This document shows, in pieces, positions 1-8,100 of a DNA stretch of 64,000 nucleotides. Source of the stretch: Corallococcus silvisoli. GTDB taxonomy: Bacteria; Myxococcota; Myxococcia; Myxococcales; Myxococcaceae. A program made the position numbers and the translations under genes. Every line of letters starts with the position of its first letter. Position 1 is the first letter of the stretch. The notes below the pieces were generated by a model. It was not told the DNA's origin, searched no databases, and worked only from the letters and a program-made list of their open reading frames with translations. Location of the stretch: assembly GCF_009909145.1 (NCBI RefSeq), contig NZ_JAAAPJ010000006.1, forward strand, positions 554,189 through 618,188, read 5' to 3'.

Positions 1-1071
1 GGCGGGGTGCAGGTCCCAGCCCTGGTAGTACGCGCGCTCCAGCGAGTGCCGCGTGTGCCGGTAGGCCACCTGCCACGCGCGGTGCACGGCGTCGGTGTTC
101 TCCCGCTGCTGCGTGGGGAGCAGCGGCGCATCCCCCTGCTTGCGGTGCGGACCCACGGGCATGACGTTGGTGGCGCCGTCGGACAGGCGCACGCCGCTGC
201 CCGCGAGCAGCACCTGCACGGTGTCGCGCAGGTGGTCGCAGGCGGGGTGGAGCATGCTCTGCGCGTGCGCGCTGACGTCCAGCGCGGCGGTGTAGTCGTA
301 GACGCCCAGGTGCACGTGGGAGCAGCGGCCCTCGCCCGCCTCCACGAGCGAGCGCAGGTGGGGCCGGCCCCGCGCGTCGAAGAGGGCCTGGGGCGTCTCC
401 ACCATCAGCTCCAGCGCCAGCGCGCCGGAGGGCAGGTGGTGGGCGGACTCCAGCCCCGACAGCAGGTGGGCCAGGGCGGTCACCTGTTCGGGCACCGTGA
501 CCTTGGGCAGGGTGACGACGAAGGAGGGCGGCAGCCTGCCACCGGATTGCTCCAGCAGCGCGGTGACGAAGAGGTCCAGGGTGCGCGAGGCGCGGGCGTA
601 CAGCTCCTCGGTGAAGGACTTCACGCGGATGCCGATGAACGGGGGCAGCGCGCCCTGCTCCAGGCCGCGGGCCAGCTCCGTGGCGGCGGAGACGGCGTGG
701 GCGTCCTCCTCCGCGTCGGGGCGGTGGCCGTAGCCGTCCTCGAAGTCGATGCGGAAGTCCTCCACGGGCTCGCGCTGGAGCTTGTCCATGACGCGGGCGT
801 GGACGCGCTGGGCGAAGGCGCCGCGCTGGGGCAGGCCCAGGCCGTGGGCCAGGGCGGCCCCGTCGGGCGCGTACTCGCGGAGGGCCGCGAGCGCCAGGTC
901 CCCCATCTTCCGCGCGGTGCCGGCGCGGAAGAGGTGGGCGCCGCCATACACGGTGTGCACGGGCTGGCGCCGGGAGGAGTCGCCCGGGTACGCGTGGCTG
1001 AAGGCCACGTTGGCGCGGCGCAGGGCTTCGCGGGAGGCGGCGGAGGCTTCGGGCGTGAGCGAGGTCTTCAT
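1..1071 (-). CDS. HpcH/HpaI aldolase/citrate-lyase superfamily protein (DUF6986-like), 3' truncated by window edge
   Basis: The reading frame starts at ATG 1071 and stays open for 357 codons to the window edge, so the C-terminus is missing. Visible features are RIDFEDGYG at about residues 107-115 and LELMVETPQALFD near residue 225. These acidic and E-x-P/T signatures recall the metal-binding TIM barrel of the citrate-lyase beta/HpcH superfamily. The overall sequence matches my memory of the DUF6986 group, sometimes labelled 'phosphoenolpyruvate kinase' in databases. Substrate is unknown; a C-C bond lyase acting on a small acyl compound is an inference. It lies 19 bp downstream of the M1 aminopeptidase stop on the same strand, so the two are probably co-transcribed. 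Confidence 0.7.
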   Translation of the reverse strand, partial: MKTSLTPEASAASREALRRANVAFSHAYPGDSSRRQPVHTVYGGAHLFRAGTARKMGDLALAALREYAPDGAALAHGLGLPQRGAFAQRVHARVMDKLQREPVEDFRIDFEDGYGHRPDAEEDAHAVSAATELARGLEQGALPPFIGIRVKSFTEELYARASRTLDLFVTALLEQSGGRLPPSFVVTLPKVTVPEQVTALAHLLSGLESAHHLPSGALALELMVETPQALFDARGRPHLRSLVEAGEGRCSHVHLGVYDYTAALDVSAHAQSMLHPACDHLRDTVQVLLAGSGVRLSDGATNVMPVGPHRKQGDAPLLPTQQRENTDAVHRAWQVAYRHTRHSLERAYYQGWDLHPA

Positions 1072-1090
1072 GATGGCGCGCCGGATATCA

Positions 1091-3643
1091 TCACGGCTGG
1101 CGCTTCAGCCACGCGGCCACCTCCGGGGCCACGCGCTCGCGCAGCGCCACGTCCTGCGACAGCCGCTCCAGCGTCTGCGCGGTGGCCTGCTGCGCCTCCG
1201 GGATCGGGTTCGCGTGGAGCAGCGCCTTCACCTGCTCCAGGTGCTCGCGCGTGCGCAAGAGGCCCAGGCCCTCCACCACCCGGCGCAGCAGCATGGGGGC
1301 CGCGCCCGTGCGCGTCACCAGGTCCTGCCAGCGCTTCTGGAGCTGCTCCCACCACGCGTCGCGCCCGGCGCGGTTGCCCAGGAGGCCCGTCGCGAAGCTC
1401 GCCACGTCCTGCGTCTTCACCGTCTCCGAGAACAACAGCGCCTGCGCCCGCGCCGTCAGCTTCGGGTCCTCGAAGGACGTGAGCGCCATCAGGTAGCGGC
1501 GCTGCGTCGCGGGGTCCGGCTCCTTGGGCATCCGCCGCGACAGGTCGTCGAAGAGCGCCGCGTCGCCCGCGCGCGCCACCATGCCCACCGCCGTGTCCAG
1601 CAGGTTGGCGTCCAGCGCGGACTTGTCCCCCTGGAGCATCCGCGCCACCAGCGGCCGGGCCTGGGCCAGCACCTCCGGACTGCGCGCCAGGCCGCCCACC
1701 GCGCGCACCAGCGCCGCGCGGCGCAGCCGCACCCGGTCCGGCTCGCCCTTCGCGGATTGCCAGCCCAGCTTCTTCAGGCCGCCGCCGAGCAGCTGCTCCA
1801 CCCACCGGCGGAAGCGCTCCTGGTCCGCGCCCTCCGTCAGCCGGTTCTCGATGTACCCGAGCCGCCCGACCAGCTCGTCCAGCACCGCCTCGTCCTCCTC
1901 GTCCCCGAAGCGCGCCGCCAGGTCCAGCAGGTCCGCCACCGGCGCCTGCCCCGCGCGCACCAGCGCCCACGTGTCCGCGAGCAGCGAGATGCGCTCCGAC
2001 GGCGCCAGCGTCCCCAGGTTCGCCGCCAGCCGGTCCAGCGCCGGCTTCTCGTACGCCACCCGGTAGAAGCCCGTGGAGCCGCCGTTGGCGCACAGCCACT
2101 TCACCTCGCCCGCGCCGTCCAGCGTCACCGTCGTCCGCGCGTCGCGCAAGAGCACGCGCTGCTCGCGCACGCCCGCGCCGTCCTCGAACCGGAGCACCAT
2201 GGGCACCGGCCACGTCTCCGCGCTCTTCACCCCGGGCTCCGAATAGAAGCGCCGCTGCGACAGCGACACCTGGCGCCCCTCCACCTTCACCGCCACCAGC
2301 GGGAAGCCGCTCTGGCCAATCCACGCCGTGGCCAGCTCCGACACCGGCTGCTTCGCCGCCTCACCCAGCGCGTTCCACAGGTCGTCCTTCACCGCGTTCG
2401 CGCGCGCGTGCTTGCGCATGTACAGCCGGATGCCTTCGCGGAAGGGGCCCTCGCCCAGGAACCCTTCAATCATCCGCAGCACCGCGCCGCCCTTCTCGTA
2501 GGTGATGGCGTCGAAGCTCTCCCCCGCCTCGCCCGCGTTGCGCACCTCGCCGTGGATGGGGTGCGTGGACTTGAGCGCGTCCAGCGCCAGGGCGCTGGCG
2601 CGGTGCGAGTCGAAGTCCAGCCACATGCGCCACTCCGGCCGCCACTGGTCGACAATCTTGAACGCCATCCACGTGGCGAACGCCTCGTTGAGCCAGAGGT
2701 CGTCCCACCACACCATCGTCACCCAGTTGCCAAACCACTGGTGCGCCAGCTCGTGCGTCACCACCTCCGCCACGCGCTTCTGCACGGACAGGGGCGCGGT
2801 GGCCGGGTCCAGCAGCAGCGCCACCTCCCGGTAGGTGATGAGGCCGGCGTTCTCCATCGCGCCCGCCTCGAAGTCCGGGATGCCCACCTGGTCCACCTTG
2901 CCAAAGGCATACGGCAGCCCGAAGTAGTCCTGCAGCCGGGGCAGCACCTGCAGCGCCACGTCCTGGCCGAACTTCGCCAGGTGCGCCTTCTCCGGCAGCG
3001 CCCACGTGCGCACCGGCACCCCCTGCGCCTGCTCCTCCGGCGTGCCCACCAGCGGGCCCACCACCAGCGCGACCAGGTACGAGCTGAGCAGCTCCGTCTC
3101 CTGGAACGTCACCTTGCGCAGGGCGCCGTCCGCCTCGTCCTTCACCACCTTGCCGTTGCCCAGCACCGTGTGGCCCGGCGGCACGCGCACCGTGAGCGCC
3201 CAGCGGGCCTTGAAGGCGGGCTCGTCGAAGCAGGGGAACAGGCGCCGCGCGTCCGCGGCCTCGAACTGCGTCGCGGCCACCTGGCCCGCCGCGTACAGCC
3301 CGCGCAGGCCGTCGCTGAAGTGCCCCGTCCACAGCACGTCCAGCGTGGCGCTCCCCACGGGCAGGGGCGCGTCGAACGTGAGCACCACCGTCTCGCTCAC
3401 CGGGGCGACGCGCTTGGACGCGGGCTTGCGGGTGTCCTTGCCGGCGCGGAAGGTGACGTCGCCCAGCTCCAGCGCGTTGGCGTGGAGGATGATCTCCGTG
3501 GTGGGCTGGGACAGCTCCAGCTCCACGCGCTGCTCGCCCGTGAAGGTGCGCCCCTCCAGGTCCAGGGTCACCGTCGCCGAGTAGCGGCGCGGGCGGAGGG
3601 AGGTGGGCAGGCGGAAGTTCTTGTCGTCGGTCGGATGCGCCAT
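1091..3643 (-). CDS. M1 family zinc aminopeptidase (PepN/ERAP1-like)
   Basis: An 850-residue gluzincin aminopeptidase that removes N-terminal residues from peptides. The exopeptidase motif GAMEN is at residues 261-265. The zinc site HELAH is at 297-301, followed by the third ligand Glu in NEAFATW (E320), the normal M1 spacing. Residues 1-190 form the beta-rich N-domain, and the C-terminal ~350 residues are the helical ERAP1-like domain. There is no signal peptide, so it should be cytoplasmic. The start ATG 3643 leaves a roughly 300-bp divergent spacer to the next plus-strand gene, which must hold its promoter; no clear -35/-10 pair was picked out. It probably forms a two-gene unit with the downstream lyase. 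Confidence 0.93.
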   Translation of the reverse strand: MAHPTDDKNFRLPTSLRPRRYSATVTLDLEGRTFTGEQRVELELSQPTTEIILHANALELGDVTFRAGKDTRKPASKRVAPVSETVVLTFDAPLPVGSATLDVLWTGHFSDGLRGLYAAGQVAATQFEAADARRLFPCFDEPAFKARWALTVRVPPGHTVLGNGKVVKDEADGALRKVTFQETELLSSYLVALVVGPLVGTPEEQAQGVPVRTWALPEKAHLAKFGQDVALQVLPRLQDYFGLPYAFGKVDQVGIPDFEAGAMENAGLITYREVALLLDPATAPLSVQKRVAEVVTHELAHQWFGNWVTMVWWDDLWLNEAFATWMAFKIVDQWRPEWRMWLDFDSHRASALALDALKSTHPIHGEVRNAGEAGESFDAITYEKGGAVLRMIEGFLGEGPFREGIRLYMRKHARANAVKDDLWNALGEAAKQPVSELATAWIGQSGFPLVAVKVEGRQVSLSQRRFYSEPGVKSAETWPVPMVLRFEDGAGVREQRVLLRDARTTVTLDGAGEVKWLCANGGSTGFYRVAYEKPALDRLAANLGTLAPSERISLLADTWALVRAGQAPVADLLDLAARFGDEEDEAVLDELVGRLGYIENRLTEGADQERFRRWVEQLLGGGLKKLGWQSAKGEPDRVRLRRAALVRAVGGLARSPEVLAQARPLVARMLQGDKSALDANLLDTAVGMVARAGDAALFDDLSRRMPKEPDPATQRRYLMALTSFEDPKLTARAQALLFSETVKTQDVASFATGLLGNRAGRDAWWEQLQKRWQDLVTRTGAAPMLLRRVVEGLGLLRTREHLEQVKALLHANPIPEAQQATAQTLERLSQDVALRERVAPEVAAWLKRQP

Positions 3644-3940
3644 AGGGGCGGCAATCTAGCGCCGGCCGCGCCTTGTGCTCGTGCTCCATTTCCCAGTGTC
3701 CGCCGCTTCACGGGGTCACGCCCCGGCTGGCAGGGGCCCCACGGCCCCGAGTGGACCCGGCTCGCGCGGGACGGCGCCCACCGCGTGGAAGACGTCAGGC
3801 CCAGGCCCGGTGGCCCCGGATGGAGCGCCCATGTGGCGCCATACATCCACCTCCACCCGGCGACACGGCCGTTGTCCGGCGAGCAGGAGGGTGCCCGGGT
3901 GGATGGCTTTGGACCTGGGCTCTCGCGCAGACTGGGGTTC

Positions 3941-4783
3941 ATGGGCTCCCGTTCCTTCCGAGTGGTCCTGTTCGCGGCCGTCACCGTGCTGGCGCTGTCC
4001 TTCGGGCAGGTGCTGGCGGAGTTCTCCGTGGGCCTGCTGGACGGAGGGCTGCGTCTGGCGGCCGTCCATCCGCTGTCCCTGGTGGAGCTGGGGGTGGTGC
4101 GCCGGTTGGCGGAGCTGGGGGCGTTCACGCTGACGGGCCTGCTGTTGGGGGCCGGGCAGGCGCGGGTGTTGAACCATCTGGGGCTGCGGGTGCCGGGCTG
4201 GGTGCTGGTGACGACGCTCGGCTACGCGGTGGGGATGCTGGGGTCGCGCATCCTGGCCACGGGCATGGGGTGGCCGCAGATGATGGCCCCGGTGGGGATG
4301 GGCGTGGTGCTGGGGGCGGCGCAGTGGCTGATCCTGCGGCGAGAGGTGCACGGCGCGGTGGTCTGGGTGGCGGCCTGCACGGTGGGGTTCGGTCTGGCGG
4401 GGCCCGCGGCGGCCTGGCGGGAGCGCGCGCTGGTGCAGGCCGTGCACTCCCACCGGGGCGGGACCGTGGACACCGTCTTCTTGATGGCGCAGGGCATGAC
4501 CGTGATGGCGCTCGCGCTGTGTATTGCCATTGGCGGCGCGTTCATCTTCTCCAGCGTGCGCTCGCAGGTGCTGCCCGGCCCGGGGTCGCGGATGCCCGGC
4601 GCCCTGGCCCAGTTCGCGCTCCTGGGGCTGGCGGTGCCCCTGATGATCTGCGTGGAGGCCCGGATGCACTCGGTTCCGCGCACGAACGTGTTTCGGTGCG
4701 ATCCGTTCTCCAGCAGGTCGCGGTCCATGGGGCTCCAGGCGCGGGTGTCGCCCTCCGACAACGACTGCCCCCCTGTGCCGTAG
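3941..4783 (+). CDS. Multi-pass membrane protein of unknown function
   Basis: The 280 residues begin MGSRSFRVVLFAAVTVLALSF. Hydrophobic stretches suggest about six to seven membrane segments, including one near residues 8-26, one near 62-75 rich in Gly/Leu, several between 85 and 165, and one ending at ICVEAR near residue 240. The final 40 residues, from RMHSVPRT onward, are polar with Cys, Ser and Arg and do not look like the rest of the protein. They may be a cytoplasmic tail or sequence joined by rearrangement. Start ATG 3941 was chosen because it begins the first hydrophobic helix; the ribosome site is weak. No family was recognised. Confidence 0.6.
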   Translation: MGSRSFRVVLFAAVTVLALSFGQVLAEFSVGLLDGGLRLAAVHPLSLVELGVVRRLAELGAFTLTGLLLGAGQARVLNHLGLRVPGWVLVTTLGYAVGMLGSRILATGMGWPQMMAPVGMGVVLGAAQWLILRREVHGAVVWVAACTVGFGLAGPAAAWRERALVQAVHSHRGGTVDTVFLMAQGMTVMALALCIAIGGAFIFSSVRSQVLPGPGSRMPGALAQFALLGLAVPLMICVEARMHSVPRTNVFRCDPFSSRSRSMGLQARVSPSDNDCPPVP

Positions 4784-4938
4784 CGCCCATCCTCCAGCCC
4801 CGAGGGGCAAGGCGCGCGGTTGCCGTGCGTGGGAACTTCCTTGCCCAGCGCGTGAAGGGGCGGAAGGGCCGTCCGTCGTGAGGCGGACACGCGCAACGCC
4901 ACGCAGGCCGGGCACGGCGGTTGCTCTGTCGCGGGCGC

Positions 4939-5643
4939 ATGGGAAGAGGCGTGTGGGTCGGCGCGTGGGTGAGCGCGCTGTTGATGTGGGGGGGCGCGGC
5001 GCAGGCCGCGAACAGGGCACCGGCGACGAAGAAGGCCGCGCCGGTGGTGTTGGCGGATCGGGCGCTGTGGCGGGCGAGGTCCTGGGTGGGGCTGACGACG
5101 CTGGCGTCGGTGAACCCGACGGTGAGCGATGACTGCTCCGGGATGACGCGGCTGGCGTTCCAGCAGCGCCGGCTGGACCTGCTGCCCGACGACGTGTCGC
5201 CAGACGAGAACGGCGTCACCGCCATCCACCGCAAGGCGAGCGCCCTGGGAATGCTCACGGACACGCCCACGCCGGGCACGCTGGTGTTCTTCCAGAACAC
5301 GTTCGACCGCAACCGCGACGGCCTGCTCAACGACGGGCTCACGCACATTGGCATCGTGGAGCGCGTGGGCGCGGACGGCACGGTGACGTTCGTGCACAAG
5401 TCGGGCGGGCGGGTGAAGCGCTCCCGCTTCAACCTCCAGCAGCCGGAGGTGCGCCGCGACGCGAAGGGGCAGGTGCTCAACGACTGGCTGCGCCGCCAGG
5501 GCAGGAAGACGCGCGGCTACCTGGCCGGTGAGCTGGTGGCGGGCTTCGCGGCGGTGGACGAGCGCTGGCGTTCGCCCGAGCCCCAGCGCGTGGCCTCCGC
5601 CCGGCTCGCCGTGAAGGATGACGCCCGGGGCGCGCGGCGCTAG
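4939..5643 (+). CDS. Secreted NlpC/P60- or CHAP-like cysteine peptidase
   Basis: A 234-residue exported protein with a clear signal peptide (positively charged start, hydrophobic core, cleavage near AAQAA at residues 19-24). The candidate catalytic cysteine is C66 in SDDCSG, the usual setting in NlpC/P60 peptidases. Candidate histidines are H136 in LTHIGIVE and H153 in FVHKSGG. This fits cleavage of peptidoglycan stem peptides in the periplasm. The next gene, 13 bp downstream, is a peptidoglycan transglycosylase, which supports a cell-wall role. ATG 4939 was chosen over an upstream TTG at 4921 because it directly precedes the signal peptide. Family assignment rests on motifs only. Confidence 0.72.
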   Translation: MGRGVWVGAWVSALLMWGGAAQAANRAPATKKAAPVVLADRALWRARSWVGLTTLASVNPTVSDDCSGMTRLAFQQRRLDLLPDDVSPDENGVTAIHRKASALGMLTDTPTPGTLVFFQNTFDRNRDGLLNDGLTHIGIVERVGADGTVTFVHKSGGRVKRSRFNLQQPEVRRDAKGQVLNDWLRRQGRKTRGYLAGELVAGFAAVDERWRSPEPQRVASARLAVKDDARGARR

Positions 5644-5656
5644 ACACGGCCGCGCG

Positions 5657-6541
5657 ATGTCCACCGTCGAAGGTCCCTCCGAAGCCCCGCTCCCCGAGCC
5701 TGTCGCGCCTCCGGGCCCACCCCCACCGGAGGTCCCGTCCGCGCCGCCACGGCGGGGACAGTGGCGGCGCTGGGTGCTGGGCGGGGTGTTGCTGCTGGGG
5801 GTGGCGACCGCCGCCTGGACGTTCGCCGGGCTGCCGGACGCGGGGCCGCTGGCGAAGGAGAACCCGAAGACGACGGCGCTCATCGAGCAGCGGGCCACCG
5901 AGGCGCGCGAGGCGGGCCACAGGCCCCGCCGGAGGCAGCAGTGGGTGCCGTTGTCGGCGGTCTCCAAGTCCGCGGTGGACGCGGTGCTGCTCTCCGAGGA
6001 CGCGAGCTTCTACCTGCACGACGGCGTGGACACGGTGGAGCTGGCGCGGGCGGTGGGGCAGGCGGTGGAGGCGGGGAAGCTGGGCCGTGGCGCGTCCACG
6101 CTGACGCAGCAGCTGGCGAAGAACCTCTGGCTGTCCACGGACCGCAGCCTGCTGCGCAAGTTGAAGGAGCTGGTGTTGGCGCACCGGCTGGAGGAGGCGC
6201 TCACCAAGCAGCGCATCCTCACGCTGTACCTCAACGTGGTGGAGTGGGGGAACGGTGTGTATGGGATTGAGGCGGGCGCGCACGAGCACTTCGGCGTGTC
6301 CGCGTCCCAGCTCTCCGTGGCGCAGGGCGCGGTGCTCGCGGCGATGCTGCCGTCCCCGCGAAAGCGCTCGCCGGCCAGTGGTTCGCGGGCGCTGTGGAAG
6401 CATGCGCACCGCGTGGTGGACGCGCTCAAGGTCACCCGGCGCATCAGCGCGGCGCAGGCGGAGGCCGCGCACGCGGAGGTGGACCGGCTGCTCGGACGCG
6501 CGCCCGCGGGCGGGGACGACGCGGACGACGACGGGCCCTGA
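5657..6541 (+). CDS. mtgA: Monofunctional biosynthetic peptidoglycan transglycosylase (GT51)
   Basis: A 294-residue inner-membrane enzyme that polymerises lipid II into glycan strands. After a Pro-rich cytoplasmic N-terminus there is one transmembrane helix (about residues 36-52). The GT51 signatures follow in order: SEDASFYLHDGVD (catalytic Glu motif), GRGASTLTQQLAKNLWL, and YLNVVEWGNGVYGIEAGAHEHFG split around the second and third conserved blocks. There is no transpeptidase domain, hence monofunctional. The C-terminus ends in an acidic Asp-rich tail. It follows the NlpC/P60-like gene with a 13-bp gap, so probable co-transcription and joint wall remodelling are inferred. A strong hairpin lies directly downstream. 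Confidence 0.9.
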   Translation: MSTVEGPSEAPLPEPVAPPGPPPPEVPSAPPRRGQWRRWVLGGVLLLGVATAAWTFAGLPDAGPLAKENPKTTALIEQRATEAREAGHRPRRRQQWVPLSAVSKSAVDAVLLSEDASFYLHDGVDTVELARAVGQAVEAGKLGRGASTLTQQLAKNLWLSTDRSLLRKLKELVLAHRLEEALTKQRILTLYLNVVEWGNGVYGIEAGAHEHFGVSASQLSVAQGAVLAAMLPSPRKRSPASGSRALWKHAHRVVDALKVTRRISAAQAEAAHAEVDRLLGRAPAGGDDADDDGP

Positions 6542-6556
6542 GCGGGCGTACTTCCC

Positions 6557-6596
6557 GCCGGACCCCCATGGGAGGGCCGTCCCATGGAGGTCCGGC
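6557..6596. terminator. Bidirectional intrinsic terminator hairpin between convergent genes
   Basis: An inverted repeat of about 17 bp per arm with one mismatch (arms 6557-6573 and 6580-6596, loop of about 6 bases) sits between the stop codons of mtgA and the convergent lipoprotein gene. There is no long T tract, which is common in GC-rich myxobacterial DNA. Position and stem strength support transcription termination in both directions. Confidence 0.75.
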
Positions 6597-6602
6597 CCTG
6601 CA

Positions 6603-7187
6603 TTAAAGCCCGCCCACCTCCAACGCCCCTCCCAACCCCGGGAAGGTCTTGGTGACGTTGGCGCTGAAGACGATGTCCTGGAGCACGATGTTCACCGGCA
6701 GCCCACCCGTGGGCAGTCCCGTCGTGCGCGTGACGGTGTTGTCCAGGATGAGCCACACGCGCTGCTTGCCCAGGGCCTGCTTCAGCGCGGGGCTGTCCAC
6801 GGTGAGCGGTGTGCGGCTGTTGGGCGCGAAGGAGCGCGGCGGCAACAGCTGGGTGGCGGTGGCGTAGTACGGGGGCAGGTTGGCCTCCGTGTACGTCTTG
6901 GGCGTGCCCGGCTCCGCCTGCCCCGTGAAGGACAGCCGGGCGCTCATCTGGAGCGTCAGGACTTGAGAGGGATTGACCACCGTCAGCGCGGCCTGCACCG
7001 TGTTGACGGTGACGACCGACAGGTCCCGCGTCTCCTCCGGCAGGTCCAGCGCCACCTCCGCGTACACCGGCGCGAGCACCGACGTCACCGGCACCGTCTG
7101 GGTGAACGGGTCCGTGGACACGTTGATCTCCGCCGAGCACGAAGCCAGCAACAGGCCACAGACGCACAGCGCGAACCGGCGCATCAT
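6603..7187 (-). CDS. Predicted lipoprotein of unknown function
   Basis: The 194 residues start MMRRFALCVCGLLLASCSAE, a lipoprotein signal with lipobox LASC (Cys at 17), so the protein is probably anchored in the inner or outer membrane. The mature part is beta-rich and Thr/Val-rich (for example DLSVVTVNTVQAALTVVNPS), resembling a secreted or periplasmic beta-sandwich. No family was recognised. Its ATG overlaps the stop of the upstream beta-barrel gene by four bases (ATGA), so the two proteins are translationally coupled and probably work together in the envelope. Confidence 0.75.
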   Translation of the reverse strand: MMRRFALCVCGLLLASCSAEINVSTDPFTQTVPVTSVLAPVYAEVALDLPEETRDLSVVTVNTVQAALTVVNPSQVLTLQMSARLSFTGQAEPGTPKTYTEANLPPYYATATQLLPPRSFAPNSRTPLTVDSPALKQALGKQRVWLILDNTVTRTTGLPTGGLPVNIVLQDIVFSANVTKTFPGLGGALEVGGL

Positions 7188-7897
7188 CGGAAGCTCCAGG
7201 ACAGGTCGAAGGTGGGCAGCACCGGCAGGTCTTCTCCCGGAAGCGCCGGGTCGCTCAGGTCCACGTAGGCGGCGCCCAGCGCCATCCCGAAGTGCTCACC
7301 GCCGTAGCGCACGCCCGCGGCGGCCTTGAGCTTCGCGCCGCCCTTCACGCGCATGCCGCCCTCCGCGATGAGCGACCACGCGTCGGTGAAGTTCCACGCC
7401 ACCGCGCCCGTGAAGGCCAGGTAGTCCGAGTCATAGCGGGCGTAGCGCGCCTCGCCCTGCACCAGCACCGGACCCAGGGACAGGCCATACACGGCATAGA
7501 AGGCCGGGCCGGACAGCTCCGGCGTGAAGCTCTGGATGGCGGGCTCCTGCGACTCCACCTGGCTGGAGTACGCGGAGGCGCCCACGAAGTGCGTGTAGCG
7601 CGCGCCCAGCGCCACCCGGTGCGGCCCCGCGGCCACCGCCCACCGCAGGCCCAGGTTCGGCGCGAGCAGCGCGTCCGCGTAGAGGGACGTGTCCACCGAC
7701 AGCCCACCGAACAGCGGCAGCGCCGTGCGCTGAAGCCCCAACACCGGCGCGTCGATGACCTCCGCCGCGTCCGTGGTGAGCAGCCGCGCGACGTTGGTGC
7801 GCACCTGCGCGAAGGCCGCTGCCGGAAGCAGCGACAGGGCCAGCAACCAGCGGGGAAAGGAGGACCGGCGGCGGCCGGCGGGGCGGGGTGGGGTCAC
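7184..7897 (-). CDS. Outer-membrane beta-barrel-like protein
   Basis: The 237 residues carry an N-terminal Arg-rich signal peptide ending near AFAQ (about residue 31). Alternating hydrophobic/polar strands follow with aromatic girdles such as GLRWAVAAGPHRVALGARY and the C-terminal TFDLSWSFR. The last residue pattern, ending in an aromatic followed by Arg, is close to the usual outer-membrane C-terminal strand. No specific transporter or enzyme signature is seen. It is the first gene of a two-gene unit with the lipoprotein, sharing a 4-bp overlap; a barrel/lipoprotein complex is an inference. Confidence 0.72.
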   Translation of the reverse strand: MTPPRPAGRRRSSFPRWLLALSLLPAAAFAQVRTNVARLLTTDAAEVIDAPVLGLQRTALPLFGGLSVDTSLYADALLAPNLGLRWAVAAGPHRVALGARYTHFVGASAYSSQVESQEPAIQSFTPELSGPAFYAVYGLSLGPVLVQGEARYARYDSDYLAFTGAVAWNFTDAWSLIAEGGMRVKGGAKLKAAAGVRYGGEHFGMALGAAYVDLSDPALPGEDLPVLPTFDLSWSFR

Positions 7898-8100
7898 GGC
7901 TCATGGCTCCAGAGGCGGGGGACGTCCCCCCATTAGTGCGTGAAAGCGGCCGGATTGGATCTCTTCCCCCCCGCTCCACGCGGCGGCGTTCCCTCCTGCA
8001 CAGCCCGTCCGGGCCACCAGCCGTCCCGGAAGGGCCCCGTCCTCTGGGAGGCTTTGGCTGGCGAGCGCGCCCGGCGGGACGTAGCTTGAACGCAAACGAC

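Noticed and set aside
749..4783. A plus-strand open frame of more than 1,300 codons spanning the aminopeptidase region
   Set aside because: Only its last 280 codons read like a protein. The rest is Arg/His/Pro-rich noise opposite the M1 aminopeptidase, as expected in GC-rich DNA where antisense frames stay open.
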